Shown here: one piece after another, positions 55,636 to 64,000 of the stretch
Layout: every line of letters begins with the position of its first letter
How positions within the stretch are numbered: the stretch's first letter is position 1
DNA from: Silicimonas sp963779765
Lineage (GTDB): Bacteria > Pseudomonadota > Alphaproteobacteria > Rhodobacterales > Rhodobacteraceae
Assembly (NCBI GenBank): GCA_963779765.1
Contig: CAVZZP010000002.1
Location: forward strand, 558,001 to 622,000
Length of the DNA stretch: 64,000 bases
Direction: 5' to 3'
Made by a program: the position numbers and the translations under genes
Notes under the pieces: model-generated
What the model saw: the letters and a program-made list of their open reading frames with translations, nothing else
Told to the model about the DNA's origin: nothing
Databases searched by the model: none

Positions 55636-56712
55636 ATGGCGAAGATCACCCTCTCGAAGCTCAGGCACAGCTACATGCCCGATCCGCAGCCCGACGACTA
55701 TGCCATCAAGGAGATCGACCACGTCTGGGACGACGGCGGAGCCTACGCCCTTCTCGGCCCGTCAGGATGCGGAAAATCAACGCTTCTCAACATTATATCC
55801 GGGCTTCTTCAGCCGTCCGAGGGTCGCATCCTCTTCGATGAGACGGACGTGACCGACCTGCCGCCCGCGAAGCGCAACATCGCGCAGGTGTTCCAGTTTC
55901 CGGTCATCTACGACACCATGACCGTCTACGACAACCTGGCCTTCCCGCTCAGGAACCGTGGTCGACCCGAGGACGTGGTGAAGAAGCGCGTCACCGCCAT
56001 CGCCGAGATGCTCGAAGTCACGTCGATGCTGCAGACCCGCGCCGCGCACCTGACACCCGACAACAAGCAGAAGATCTCGATGGGTCGGGGCCTCGTCCGC
56101 GAGGACGTCAATGTCGTCATGTTCGACGAACCCCTGACCGTCATCGACCCGCACCTGAAATGGAAGCTGCGCTCGAAACTGAAGGAACTTCACGAGCGCG
56201 TGCGCGCGACGATGATCTACGTCACCCACGACCAGACCGAGGCGCTGACCTTCGCCGACCAGGTGGTGGTCATGGACCTCGGCGTCATCGTCCAGATCGG
56301 CACGCCTGTCGAGTTGTTCGAGCGTCCCGCCCACACCTTCGTCGGCCACTTCATCGGTTCGCCCGGCATGAACGTGCTGCCCGCCGAGCTGCGCGACGGG
56401 GGCGCCTTCTTCATGGGCCGCCCGGTCCCGCTTGAAGGCCGCATCGTCAAGACCGGCACGCTTGCGCAGATCGGCGTACGCCCCGAGTATGTATCGCTCG
56501 CCGATCAGGGTCTGGAAGCGGTCGTCACCAAGGTCGCCGACCTCGGGCGCCATATCCTGGTCGAGACCCGCGCGGGCGATACCAAGGTCGCCGCGATCAT
56601 CCAGGACGATGCCCCCGCGAAGGGCGAGACCGTCCACCTCGACTTCCGCCGCGACCAGACGCGGCTCTACCTCGACGGCTGGCTTGCCACGGAAGCGGAG
56701 ACACGGACATGA
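55636..56712 (+). CDS. glpT: Glycerol ABC transporter ATPase GlpT
   Basis: A 358-residue ATPase, partner of GlpS. Walker A is GPSGCGKSTLLN, the Q-loop is FQFPVIYDTMTV, Walker B is VVMFDEPLTVIDPH, and the switch histidine is present in YVTHDQTEAL. The signature is strongly altered: where LSGGQ is expected the sequence reads LTPDNKQKISMGRGLV. It also has a TOBE-type C-terminal domain. With GlpS it should form a heterodimer having one normal site (GlpT Walker motifs with the GlpS signature). It overlaps the next permease gene by 4 bp. Confidence 0.91.
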   Translation: MAKITLSKLRHSYMPDPQPDDYAIKEIDHVWDDGGAYALLGPSGCGKSTLLNIISGLLQPSEGRILFDETDVTDLPPAKRNIAQVFQFPVIYDTMTVYDNLAFPLRNRGRPEDVVKKRVTAIAEMLEVTSMLQTRAAHLTPDNKQKISMGRGLVREDVNVVMFDEPLTVIDPHLKWKLRSKLKELHERVRATMIYVTHDQTEALTFADQVVVMDLGVIVQIGTPVELFERPAHTFVGHFIGSPGMNVLPAELRDGGAFFMGRPVPLEGRIVKTGTLAQIGVRPEYVSLADQGLEAVVTKVADLGRHILVETRAGDTKVAAIIQDDAPAKGETVHLDFRRDQTRLYLDGWLATEAETRT

Positions 56713-57572
56713 AGACCGAAAACCAGAAGGCATGGTTCTTCGTCCTGCCGGTCCTGATCCTCGTCGCCTTCAACGCGCTCGTGCCGCTGATGACGGTCGT
56801 CAACTACTCGGTGCAGGAGACCTTCGGGAACAACCAGTTCTTCTGGGAGGGCCTTGGCTGGTTCGAGCAGATCCTGAGGTCGGAGCGCTTCCACGCTTCG
56901 CTCGGGCGGCAGTTCTTCTTCACCTTCATGATCCTGATCATCGAGGTGCCCCTGGGCATCGTGATTGCGCTTTCCATGCCGCGAAAGGGCTTCTGGGTGC
57001 CTGTGTGCCTCGTCCTCATGGCGCTGCCCATGCTGATCCCGTGGAACGTGGTCGGCTCGATGTGGAACATCTTCACCCTGCCCCGCATCGGCCTCCTCGG
57101 CTATTTCCTGAACGATGTCCTCGGCATCCACTACGACATGACCCAGCAGCCCGTCGCGGCCTGGATCACGATCATCGTGATGGACGTCTGGCACTGGACC
57201 TCGCTCGTCGTCCTTCTGTGCTATGCCGGCCTCGTGTCGATCCCGGACGCCTACTATCAGGCCGCCAAGATAGACGGCGCGTCGAACTGGAAGGTCTTCC
57301 GCTACATCCAGTTGCCCAAGATGAAGACCGTCCTGACCATCGCGATCCTGCTGCGGTTCATGGACAGCTTCAACATCTACACCGAACCCTTCGTCCTGAC
57401 CGGCGGCGGTCCCGGCAACTCGACCACGCTTCTGTCGATCGACCTCGTCAAGATCGCCCTCGGCCAGTTCGACCTCGGCCCCGCGGCGGCGATGAGCCTG
57501 ATCTACTTCGCCATAACCCTCTTCGTGTCGTGGCTGTTCTACACGCTGATGACCAAGGACGACCAGGAGTAG
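56709..57572 (+). CDS. glpP: Glycerol ABC transporter permease GlpP
   Basis: A 287-residue inner-membrane permease with six TM helices (from WFFVLPVLILVAFNALVPLM). The EAA-type ATPase-coupling loop is in IPDAYYQAAKIDGASNWKVF. It resembles MalF/UgpA-type permeases and forms the channel with GlpQ. The ATG overlaps glpT's stop (ATGA). Confidence 0.91.
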   Translation: MKTENQKAWFFVLPVLILVAFNALVPLMTVVNYSVQETFGNNQFFWEGLGWFEQILRSERFHASLGRQFFFTFMILIIEVPLGIVIALSMPRKGFWVPVCLVLMALPMLIPWNVVGSMWNIFTLPRIGLLGYFLNDVLGIHYDMTQQPVAAWITIIVMDVWHWTSLVVLLCYAGLVSIPDAYYQAAKIDGASNWKVFRYIQLPKMKTVLTIAILLRFMDSFNIYTEPFVLTGGGPGNSTTLLSIDLVKIALGQFDLGPAAAMSLIYFAITLFVSWLFYTLMTKDDQE

Positions 57573-57576
57573 GCCA

Positions 57577-58370
<794 letters not shown>

Positions 58371-58374
<4 letters not shown>

Positions 58375-58769
58375 TGCGCCGTCTCGCCGTTCTCCTCGCG
58401 CTCCTGCCCACGTTTGCCTTGGCTCAGGGCTGGGGAAATGTCGGCAAGGCGCAGGAGGCCAAAGGCTTTTCCTGGACCGAACCGCTGTTCGGCGGCACCT
58501 GGATGGCATGGACCGCCGCGACGGCGACAGTCTTCGTCGGCATCTTCGGTGCCATGGCCGTCCTGACGGCTGTCGAGATCGTCTGGCCAGGCGGCGCCAA
58601 GCGGCGCGGCATCCTCGGACTGACCACGACACGCGGAGACCGCCTGTTCATCACGCTACTCGGAACGGTCTACATCTTCCTCGCCTGGCTGGGCATCATG
58701 GGAATGCCGCTCTGGTGGCCGCTCGGCCTGTCGATCCTGTGGGGCGTGTTCTGCTTCTGGAAAGTCTGA
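58371..58769 (+). CDS. glpU: DUF2160 membrane protein GlpU
   Basis: A 132-residue protein with a signal-like first helix (RLAVLLALLPTFALA), then two further hydrophobic helices (AWTAATATVFVGIFGAMAVL; LGTVYIFLAWLGIMGMPLWW) and a WWPLGLSILWGVFCFW end. It matches DUF2160, the small membrane protein called GlpU in rhizobial glycerol-importer operons. Its exact role is unknown, perhaps a permease accessory. It overlaps glpQ (GTGATG) and ends the transport operon, 34 bp before the kinase-like gene. Confidence 0.86.
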
Positions 58770-58803
58770 GGCGCGCTTGCCAGCCACTGGCCCTTCGTGG
58801 TGA

Positions 58804-59694
58804 ATGGCGGCCATGCGACCCGACGCGCCACACCCCGGCCCGCTGATCGCCGTCGATGGCGGCGGCACGGGATGCCGTCTGGTTCTCTGGATGGACGGGA
58901 CGCGGATCGAGGCCAGGGGCGGCCCAGCCAACCTTTCCAGCGATTTCGATGGCGCACTCTCTTCGATCCGGTCAGGCTTCGACACGCTCGCGGCGAAGGC
59001 GTCGACGACCGCCGATGACCTCTCACACATCCCGACCTATCTCGCCCTCGCGGGAGCCGTCAGTCCAAGCCTCTGCCGCCGCGCCGAGGTCGCACTGCCT
59101 TTCGTCCACGTCCGTGTCGAGGAGGACCGCCGCGCCGCCGTCCGGGGCGCGCTCGGTCCCGAGGCAGGCGGCGTGCTGCACGCGGGCACGGGTTCCTTCA
59201 TCGCGGTGCAGACGCCCGACGGCGCCTTCCGCACGGCTGGAGGACACGGGCACATCCTCGGCGACCAAGGGTCAGCCTATGCCATGGCACGCGACGCGCT
59301 GTCGGCAACGCTCGAGGCGGCGGACGGCACCGGTCCGTCGACGGACCTGACGGAGACACTTCTATCCCGCTTCGGCGGCGCGGCGGGCCTGATCGCTTTC
59401 GCCACAAACGCCGAGCCGGATGAGATCGCCCGCCTCGCATCGTCCGTCACCGATGCCAATGACGATCCAGTGGCGCAAAGGATCATGAGCGAAGGCGCGG
59501 CCTACTTCGGTCGCGTTCTGCCCGCGCTTGGCTGGACTGACACCCTTCCCCTGTGCCTGACGGGAGGTGTCGGTCCGGCCTTCTCGGCCTTCCTGCAGCA
59601 TCCCCTCCGCTCGGCTCTCCGACCGGCACGTGGCACTCCCCTCGACGGCGCCCTGTCCCTCGCCGCCGACTTCGCCCGCGAGCTACCCGCATGA
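58804..59694 (+). CDS. BadF/BadG-family ATPase, probable N-acetylglucosamine kinase
   Basis: A 296-residue ASKHA-fold kinase of the BadF/BadG/NAGK family: PLIAVDGGGTGCRLVLWMDG (phosphate 1), GGPANLSSDFDGALSSIRSG, GVLHAGTGSFIAVQTPDG (phosphate 2) and LCLTGGVGPAFSAFL (adenosine motif). Its stop overlaps the nagA start, so it most likely phosphorylates GlcNAc for the deacetylase. It follows the glycerol operon on the same strand; readthrough is possible. A CxxxC ligand pair seen in benzoyl-CoA reductase activators is absent. Confidence 0.87.
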   Translation: MAAMRPDAPHPGPLIAVDGGGTGCRLVLWMDGTRIEARGGPANLSSDFDGALSSIRSGFDTLAAKASTTADDLSHIPTYLALAGAVSPSLCRRAEVALPFVHVRVEEDRRAAVRGALGPEAGGVLHAGTGSFIAVQTPDGAFRTAGGHGHILGDQGSAYAMARDALSATLEAADGTGPSTDLTETLLSRFGGAAGLIAFATNAEPDEIARLASSVTDANDDPVAQRIMSEGAAYFGRVLPALGWTDTLPLCLTGGVGPAFSAFLQHPLRSALRPARGTPLDGALSLAADFARELPA

Positions 59695-60802
59695 ACGTCA
59701 CCTACAGGGGCGGCCCGGTCTTCGACGGCGAAACGCTGCGCCACGGCCTCGCGGTTACCGTCGAGGATGACGGCGTCGACTTGGCTCGGCCCGGAAGCGA
59801 ACGCGCAGGGCAACATCGAGGATCTGAACGGCGCGATCCTCTCCCCCGGTTTCGTCGACCTCCAGGTCAACGGAGGCGGCGGCATCAACTTCAACGACGA
59901 TCCCACGGTCGGCACGCTCCGCCGCATCGCCGAGGCGCATCGCAGTCTCGGCACGACGCACCTGTTGCCGACGCTGATCTCGAGCGGGCCTTTAGTCACC
60001 ACCGCCGCAATCGCCGCTGTGACCGAGGCCATTGCTCAACGTTTGCCCGGAATCGCGGGGCTGCACCTCGAAGGCCCGCATATCGCACGACCCGGCGCCC
60101 ACGACCCCGCGGTCCTGCGCGACATGACCGAGGCCGATCTGGCGGAACTGGAAGCCGCCGCCCGCGACCTGCCCGCCCTGATGCTGACCGTGGCGCCCGA
60201 GCGCGTGACGCCCGACCAAATCGCGCGCCTGAGGGGGGCGGGGGCGACGGTCTCGCTAGGCCACACCGATGCGACGTTCGAAGCCTGCAAGGCGGCCATC
60301 GACGCGGGCGCCGGCGCCGCGACCCACCTGTTCAACGCCATGAGCCAGATGACGGCGCGTGCGCCCGGCCTCGTCGGCGCAGTCCTGGCGGACGCCCGGG
60401 TCAGCGCCGGTCTGATCGCAGACGGTTACCATGTCCATCGCGCCGCCCTGCGGATCGCGCTGTGCCGCCAAGGCCGGGTCCGACGGCATCTTTCTCGTTA
60501 CAGACGCAATGGCGCCAGCAGCCTCCGGCATCGACGGCTTCACCCTCGCCGGTCGCCGCGTGATCCGGTCGAGGGGGCGGCTGACGCTGGAGGATGGAAC
60601 GCTCGCGGGGGCAGACCTCGAGATGACGGGTGCGCTGCGTCTCCTGACGCGCGACCTCGGGATCGAGACAGCCGCCGCGCTGCGCCTGGCGACGTCGGTT
60701 CCGGCGCGTCTCGTGGGCCTCGATGCTGGGCGCCTGGTTCCCGGCAAGACGGCCGCACTTGTCAAAATTGCACCGGATTTCTCTTCCGTCACACCCCTTT
60801 GA
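59691..60802 (+). CDS. nagA: N-acetylglucosamine-6-phosphate deacetylase, two one-base frameshifts
   Basis: NagA removes the acetyl group from GlcNAc-6-phosphate. Pieces in three frames together give a complete protein of 369 residues: GAILSPGFVDLQVNGGGGIN, GLHLEGPHIARPGAHDP, SLGHTDATFEAC and THLFNAMSQMTARAPG (metal/substrate histidines), GLIADGYHVH, then GIFLVTDAMAPAASGIDGFT with the catalytic Asp. Extra bases lie at 59781-59782 and 60465-60466. With both removed, the frame runs from the ATG overlapping the kinase stop to 60802. Two independent hits in one gene could also mean true decay, but the reading elsewhere is well conserved. Confidence 0.84.
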
Positions 60803-60916
60803 CCCTGTGTTTCCCATTCGCAACGTCCCTCAGCGCCGCTTTGCCGAGGCCTTGGCAACGGACGTGACGGACGCGGTCCTTCCTGCTATCGGGTGCCCGG
60901 AGTGTCCGGAGTAATC

Positions 60917-61474
60917 ATGATCGTCAGTGAAACAGCCCTTCCCGGCGCCCTGGTCATCGAACCGGCGCGACATGGAGACCACCGGGGCTTTTTCTCGGAA
61001 TCCTGGAGCCGCCGCCGCATGGAAGAGGCCGGGATCGACCTTGATTTCGTGCAGGACAACCATTCCCTTTCGACCGAGGTCTGCACCCTGCGCGGCCTGC
61101 ACTATCAAGCCCCGCCGCACGCGCAGGCCAAATTGGTGCGGTGCGGACGAGGGTCGTTGACCGATGTAATCGTTGATGTGCGAAACGGTTCTCCGACCTA
61201 CGGCCAGACGCTGTCCATCGACCTGAGCTTCGACAACGGCCGACAATTGCTTGTTCCCGTTGGGTTTCTTCACGGATTCATCACGCGCGAGCCCGATACC
61301 GAGATCGTTTACAAGGTTAGCGATTACTATTCCGCCGATTGCGATGGAGCCGTGCGGTGGGACTCCTGCGGGATCGACTGGTCCTGCGATGTCGATCCCA
61401 TCATCTCTCCCAAGGACGCCGAGGCCGTGCCGTTCGCGGACTGGCAGAGCCCCTTCGAGTGGACCGGAACATGA
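60917..61474 (+). CDS. rfbC: dTDP-4-dehydrorhamnose 3,5-epimerase
   Basis: RfbC/RmlC (185 residues) epimerises dTDP-4-keto-6-deoxyglucose in dTDP-L-rhamnose synthesis. Signature elements: ALVIEPARHGDHRGFFSES, FVQDNHSLSTEVCTLRGLHY (catalytic His region), LTDVIVDVRNGSPTYGQ and GFLHGFITREPDTEIVYKV. The start at 60917 has CCGGAG upstream. It is the first gene of rfbCBDA, overlapping rfbB by 4 bp, and the preceding ~115 bp should hold the operon promoter. Confidence 0.93.
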   Translation: MIVSETALPGALVIEPARHGDHRGFFSESWSRRRMEEAGIDLDFVQDNHSLSTEVCTLRGLHYQAPPHAQAKLVRCGRGSLTDVIVDVRNGSPTYGQTLSIDLSFDNGRQLLVPVGFLHGFITREPDTEIVYKVSDYYSADCDGAVRWDSCGIDWSCDVDPIISPKDAEAVPFADWQSPFEWTGT

Positions 61475-62505
61475 AGATCCTCGTCACCGGAGGCGCGGGC
61501 TTCATCGGGTCCGCCGTCGTGCGCCAAGGCATCCGCAAGGGGCACGAGATCGTCAACCTCGACGCGCTGACCTATGCCGCGAACCTTGCCAACGTGGCGC
61601 CGGTATCTAACGCGCCCGGGTATGCTTTCGAGAAGGTCTCCATCACCGACCGCGCGGCGCTGGACGACGTCTTCGCGCGACATCGGCCCGATGCTGTGAT
61701 GCACCTTGCGGCGGAAAGCCACGTCGACCGTTCCATAGACGGGCCAGCGGCGTTCATCGAGACCAATGTCACCGGCACCTACACACTTCTGGAAGCGGCC
61801 AGAAGCCATTGGTCTGCCGAAGGAAAACCGGAAGCGTTTCGCTTCCACCACATTTCGACCGACGAGGTCTTCGGCTCGCTCGGACCGACGGGCAAGTTCA
61901 CCGAGGACACGCCCTACGACCCGCGCTCGCCCTATTCGGCGTCGAAGGCCTCGTCGGATCATCTGGTCCGCGCCTGGCACGAAACCTATGGCCTGCCTGT
62001 CGTGCTGACGAACTGCTCGAACAACTACGGGCCGTATCACTTCCCTGAAAAGCTGGTCCCCGTGGTCATACTGAACGCGCTGCATGGCAGGCCGATCCCA
62101 GTCTACGGCGCGGGCGAGAACGTGCGTGACTGGCTGTACGTCGAGGATCATGCCGACGCCCTTCTTCTCGTTCTTGAACAAGGCGTTGTCGGGCGAAGCT
62201 ACAACATCGGGGGCGAGAACGAGGCGCGGAACATCGACCTTGTCCACACCATCTGCCGCCTTCTCGACGAGCGCCTCCCGAAATCCGCGCCGCACGACCG
62301 CCTGATCGAGTACGTCACCGACCGTCCAGGCCACGACCTTCGCTACGCCATCGACCCCGCGCGCATTCGCGACGAACTGGGCTGGCGGCCGTCGGTCACG
62401 CTGAAGGAAGGGCTCGCCAAGACCGTCGACTGGTACTTGGCCAACGAAGACTGGTGGCGTCCCCTTCTGACCGTCGCGATGGAGCGCCGGGGGAAAGCGT
62501 CGTGA
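61471..62505 (+). CDS. rfbB: dTDP-glucose 4,6-dehydratase
   Basis: RfbB/RmlB (344 residues) is an extended SDR that converts dTDP-glucose to dTDP-4-keto-6-deoxyglucose. Seen are MKILVTGGAGFIGSAVVRQG (NAD+), HLAAESHVDRSIDGPAAFIE, FHHISTDEVFGSLGPTGKFT with the catalytic T-D-E, YSASKASSDHLVRAW (YxxxK) and TNCSNNYGPYHFPEKLVP. It overlaps rfbC and rfbD by 4 bp each. Confidence 0.95.
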   Translation: MKILVTGGAGFIGSAVVRQGIRKGHEIVNLDALTYAANLANVAPVSNAPGYAFEKVSITDRAALDDVFARHRPDAVMHLAAESHVDRSIDGPAAFIETNVTGTYTLLEAARSHWSAEGKPEAFRFHHISTDEVFGSLGPTGKFTEDTPYDPRSPYSASKASSDHLVRAWHETYGLPVVLTNCSNNYGPYHFPEKLVPVVILNALHGRPIPVYGAGENVRDWLYVEDHADALLLVLEQGVVGRSYNIGGENEARNIDLVHTICRLLDERLPKSAPHDRLIEYVTDRPGHDLRYAIDPARIRDELGWRPSVTLKEGLAKTVDWYLANEDWWRPLLTVAMERRGKAS

Positions 62506-63356
62506 GGATCGCGGTCTTCGGCGGCAAGGGCCAGGTCGCGACAGAGCTTCTGAGGCGGGTGCCTGACGGCGTGACGGTCGAACGGATCGGGCGCGAGGTC
62601 GCGGACTTCACCGTGCCGGAGCAAGTCTATCAGGCGGCGAAGGCGCTGGAGGCCGACGCCGCGATCAACGCCGTGGCCTATACCGCCGTCGACACAGCCG
62701 AGAGCGAGCCGGAACTGGCGAAGCGGGTGAACGGGACCTCGGTCGGTCGGCTTGCCGAAGGCTGTGCCGAGGCAGGGGTGCCGCTTGTCCATCTGTCGAC
62801 CGACTACGTCTTTCCGGGCGATGGCGACGAGGCGCGGGCACCCGATGCGGCGACGGGGCCGCTCAATGCCTATGGCGCGTCGAAGCTGGCCGGAGAGAAA
62901 GCCATCGCGGCTTCGAAGTGCCGGGCCGTTATCCTGCGCACGTCGTGGGTGTTCTCGGCGCATGGCGGCAATTTCGTCCGCACGATGCTGCGGCTTGCCG
63001 AGACGCGGGACAAGCTGACCATCGTGGACGACCAGATCGGCGGTCCGACCTCTGCAGCGGACATCGCCGATGCCTGTTTCACGATTGCCTCGGCCCTTGC
63101 GCGTGGCGCGGCGGGCGGCACCCATCACTTCGCCGGAACGCCGGACGTGAGTTGGGCCGGTTTCGCATGCGAAATCTTCGCGCAAGCGGGACTTGAAGTC
63201 GACGTGCAGGGTATACCGACGCAGGATTACCCCACCCCCGCCCAAAGGCCGCTCAATTCGCGTCTAGACTGCACCTCTCTGGCAGAGGCATACGGCATCT
63301 CCCGCCCGGACTGGCGGCGGGGGCTGTCCGACGTATTGAAGGAACTGACCGCATGA
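62502..63356 (+). CDS. rfbD: dTDP-4-dehydrorhamnose reductase
   Basis: RfbD/RmlD (284 residues) makes dTDP-L-rhamnose by NAD(P)H reduction. Features are MRIAVFGGKGQVATELLRRV, INAVAYTAVDTAESEPELAK, HLSTDYVFPGDGDEARAPDA and YGASKLAGEKAI (YxxxK). The start is a GTG overlapping rfbB's stop (GTGA). It overlaps rfbA by 4 bp. Confidence 0.94.
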   Translation: MRIAVFGGKGQVATELLRRVPDGVTVERIGREVADFTVPEQVYQAAKALEADAAINAVAYTAVDTAESEPELAKRVNGTSVGRLAEGCAEAGVPLVHLSTDYVFPGDGDEARAPDAATGPLNAYGASKLAGEKAIAASKCRAVILRTSWVFSAHGGNFVRTMLRLAETRDKLTIVDDQIGGPTSAADIADACFTIASALARGAAGGTHHFAGTPDVSWAGFACEIFAQAGLEVDVQGIPTQDYPTPAQRPLNSRLDCTSLAEAYGISRPDWRRGLSDVLKELTA

Positions 63357-64000
63357 CCAAGCGCAAGGGCATCATCCTGGCCGGAGGCTCGGGCACGCGG
63401 CTTTATCCGATCACCATCGGGGTGTCGAAGCAGCTTCTGCCGATCTACGACAAACCGATGGTCTATTATCCGCTTTCGGTCCTGATGCTGGCCGGAATCC
63501 GCGAAATCGCGATCATCACGACGCCGCAGGACCAGGACCAATTCCAACGCCTGCTTGGTGACGGCTCGCAATGGGGGCTTCGGTTCGAATGGATCGTCCA
63601 GCCCTCGCCCGACGGGCTGGCGCAGGCCTATCTGCTGGCCGCCGACTTCCTGGACGGCGCGCCGTCTGCGATGGTCCTCGGCGACAACATCTATTTCGGC
63701 CACTCGCTACCCGAGATGCTGCACCGCGCCGACGCGCAGGAGACGGGCGGGACGGTCTTCGGCTATCGCGTCGCCGACCCCGAACGCTATGGCGTCCTCG
63801 CCTACGAAGGCGACCGGGTCACGCAGATCATCGAGAAGCCGTCGAAGCCGCCGTCGAACTATGCGGTTACGGGACTGTACTTCCTCGACGGCACGGCGTC
63901 AGACCGCGCGGCGCGGGTGAAGCCCTCGCCGAGAGGCGAACTGGAGATTACCGACCTTCTCGAGATGTACCTGATGGACGGCGCCCTGACGGTCGAGAAG
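63353..64000 (+). CDS. rfbA: Glucose-1-phosphate thymidylyltransferase (partial)
   Basis: The first 216 codons of RfbA/RmlA, which makes dTDP-glucose from dTTP and glucose 1-phosphate. GIILAGGSGTRLYPITIGVS then KQLLPIYDKPMVYYPLSVLM, VQPSPDGLAQAYLLAADFL, LGDNIYFG and IIEKPSKPPSNYAVTGLYF are all present. The gene continues beyond the window. It is the last visible gene of rfbCBDA; the rhamnose is presumably used in surface polysaccharide. Confidence 0.95.
   Translation, partial: MTKRKGIILAGGSGTRLYPITIGVSKQLLPIYDKPMVYYPLSVLMLAGIREIAIITTPQDQDQFQRLLGDGSQWGLRFEWIVQPSPDGLAQAYLLAADFLDGAPSAMVLGDNIYFGHSLPEMLHRADAQETGGTVFGYRVADPERYGVLAYEGDRVTQIIEKPSKPPSNYAVTGLYFLDGTASDRAARVKPSPRGELEITDLLEMYLMDGALTVEK

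Overview
The window is GC-rich alphaproteobacterial chromosome of Rhodobacteraceae (Roseobacter-group) type. Pointers are a frcBCA sugar importer, an acpS-lepB-rnc block, a petABC (fbcFBC) bc1 operon, DUF6324 and DUF6476 proteins, mmcB, an alphaproteobacterial glycerol ABC operon (glpVSTPQU with glpR-glpD) and a tRNA-His with A73 and no encoded G-1.

Layout. 1-4.8 kb: the end of an Nqr-like operon (nqrA, a shortened nqrB, partial nqrC) divergent from a pentaheme cytochrome c and a cation/proton antiporter. 5.0-9.8 kb: a tRNA-Met followed by a decayed serine recombinase whose C-terminus is encoded antisense to the tRNA, an AT-richer intact two-component system and a decayed HxlR-type regulator; this reads as an old island. 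9.8-17.3 kb: cupin/LysR pair, ankyrin protein, AEC transporter, frcBCA and its divergent ROK regulator. 17.4-29.6 kb: rnc, lepB, acpS, small envelope proteins, pncB, an EEP-family hydrolase, a two-gene membrane/ClpP-fold unit, mmcB behind a LexA-like box, MarR-GNAT, tRNA-His, pit, Nudix. 29.7-38.2 kb: hydrolase, acyl-CoA dehydrogenase with an SDR, phosphoesterase, rluD, rpoH, a YbdK-type ligase, sulfotransferase. 38.3-46.2 kb: petABC, an outer-membrane barrel, GST, the overlapping chain dapF-mtaB-paiB, tRNA-Lys. 46.2-52.6 kb: a compositionally different epimerase gene beside tRNA-Lys, sugar dehydrogenase, BKACE enzyme, glpD, glpR. 52.7-60.8 kb: glycerol ABC importer, a GlcNAc-kinase-like ATPase and nagA. 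60.9-64 kb: rfbCBDA for dTDP-L-rhamnose, cut by the window end.

Twelve genuine frame breaks can be placed in eleven conserved genes (frcB, pncB, an SDR, DUF6476, an NTF2-like protein, ybdK, petC, a GST, dapF, glpV and twice in nagA). Each is repaired by one base, and the repaired genes end at the expected stop, often overlapping the next start. Because petC, dapF and pncB are among them, uncorrected sequencing indels are the simplest explanation; genes are annotated at repaired extents.

The most interesting biology is (i) the glycerol importer's two ATPases, which have complementary lesions predicting one canonical and one degenerate ATP site; (ii) an NqrB homologue without the covalent-FMN motif beside a pentaheme cytochrome; (iii) readable operators for GlpR, the ROK regulator, rpoH and mmcB; and (iv) an unnamed membrane/ClpP-fold gene pair.
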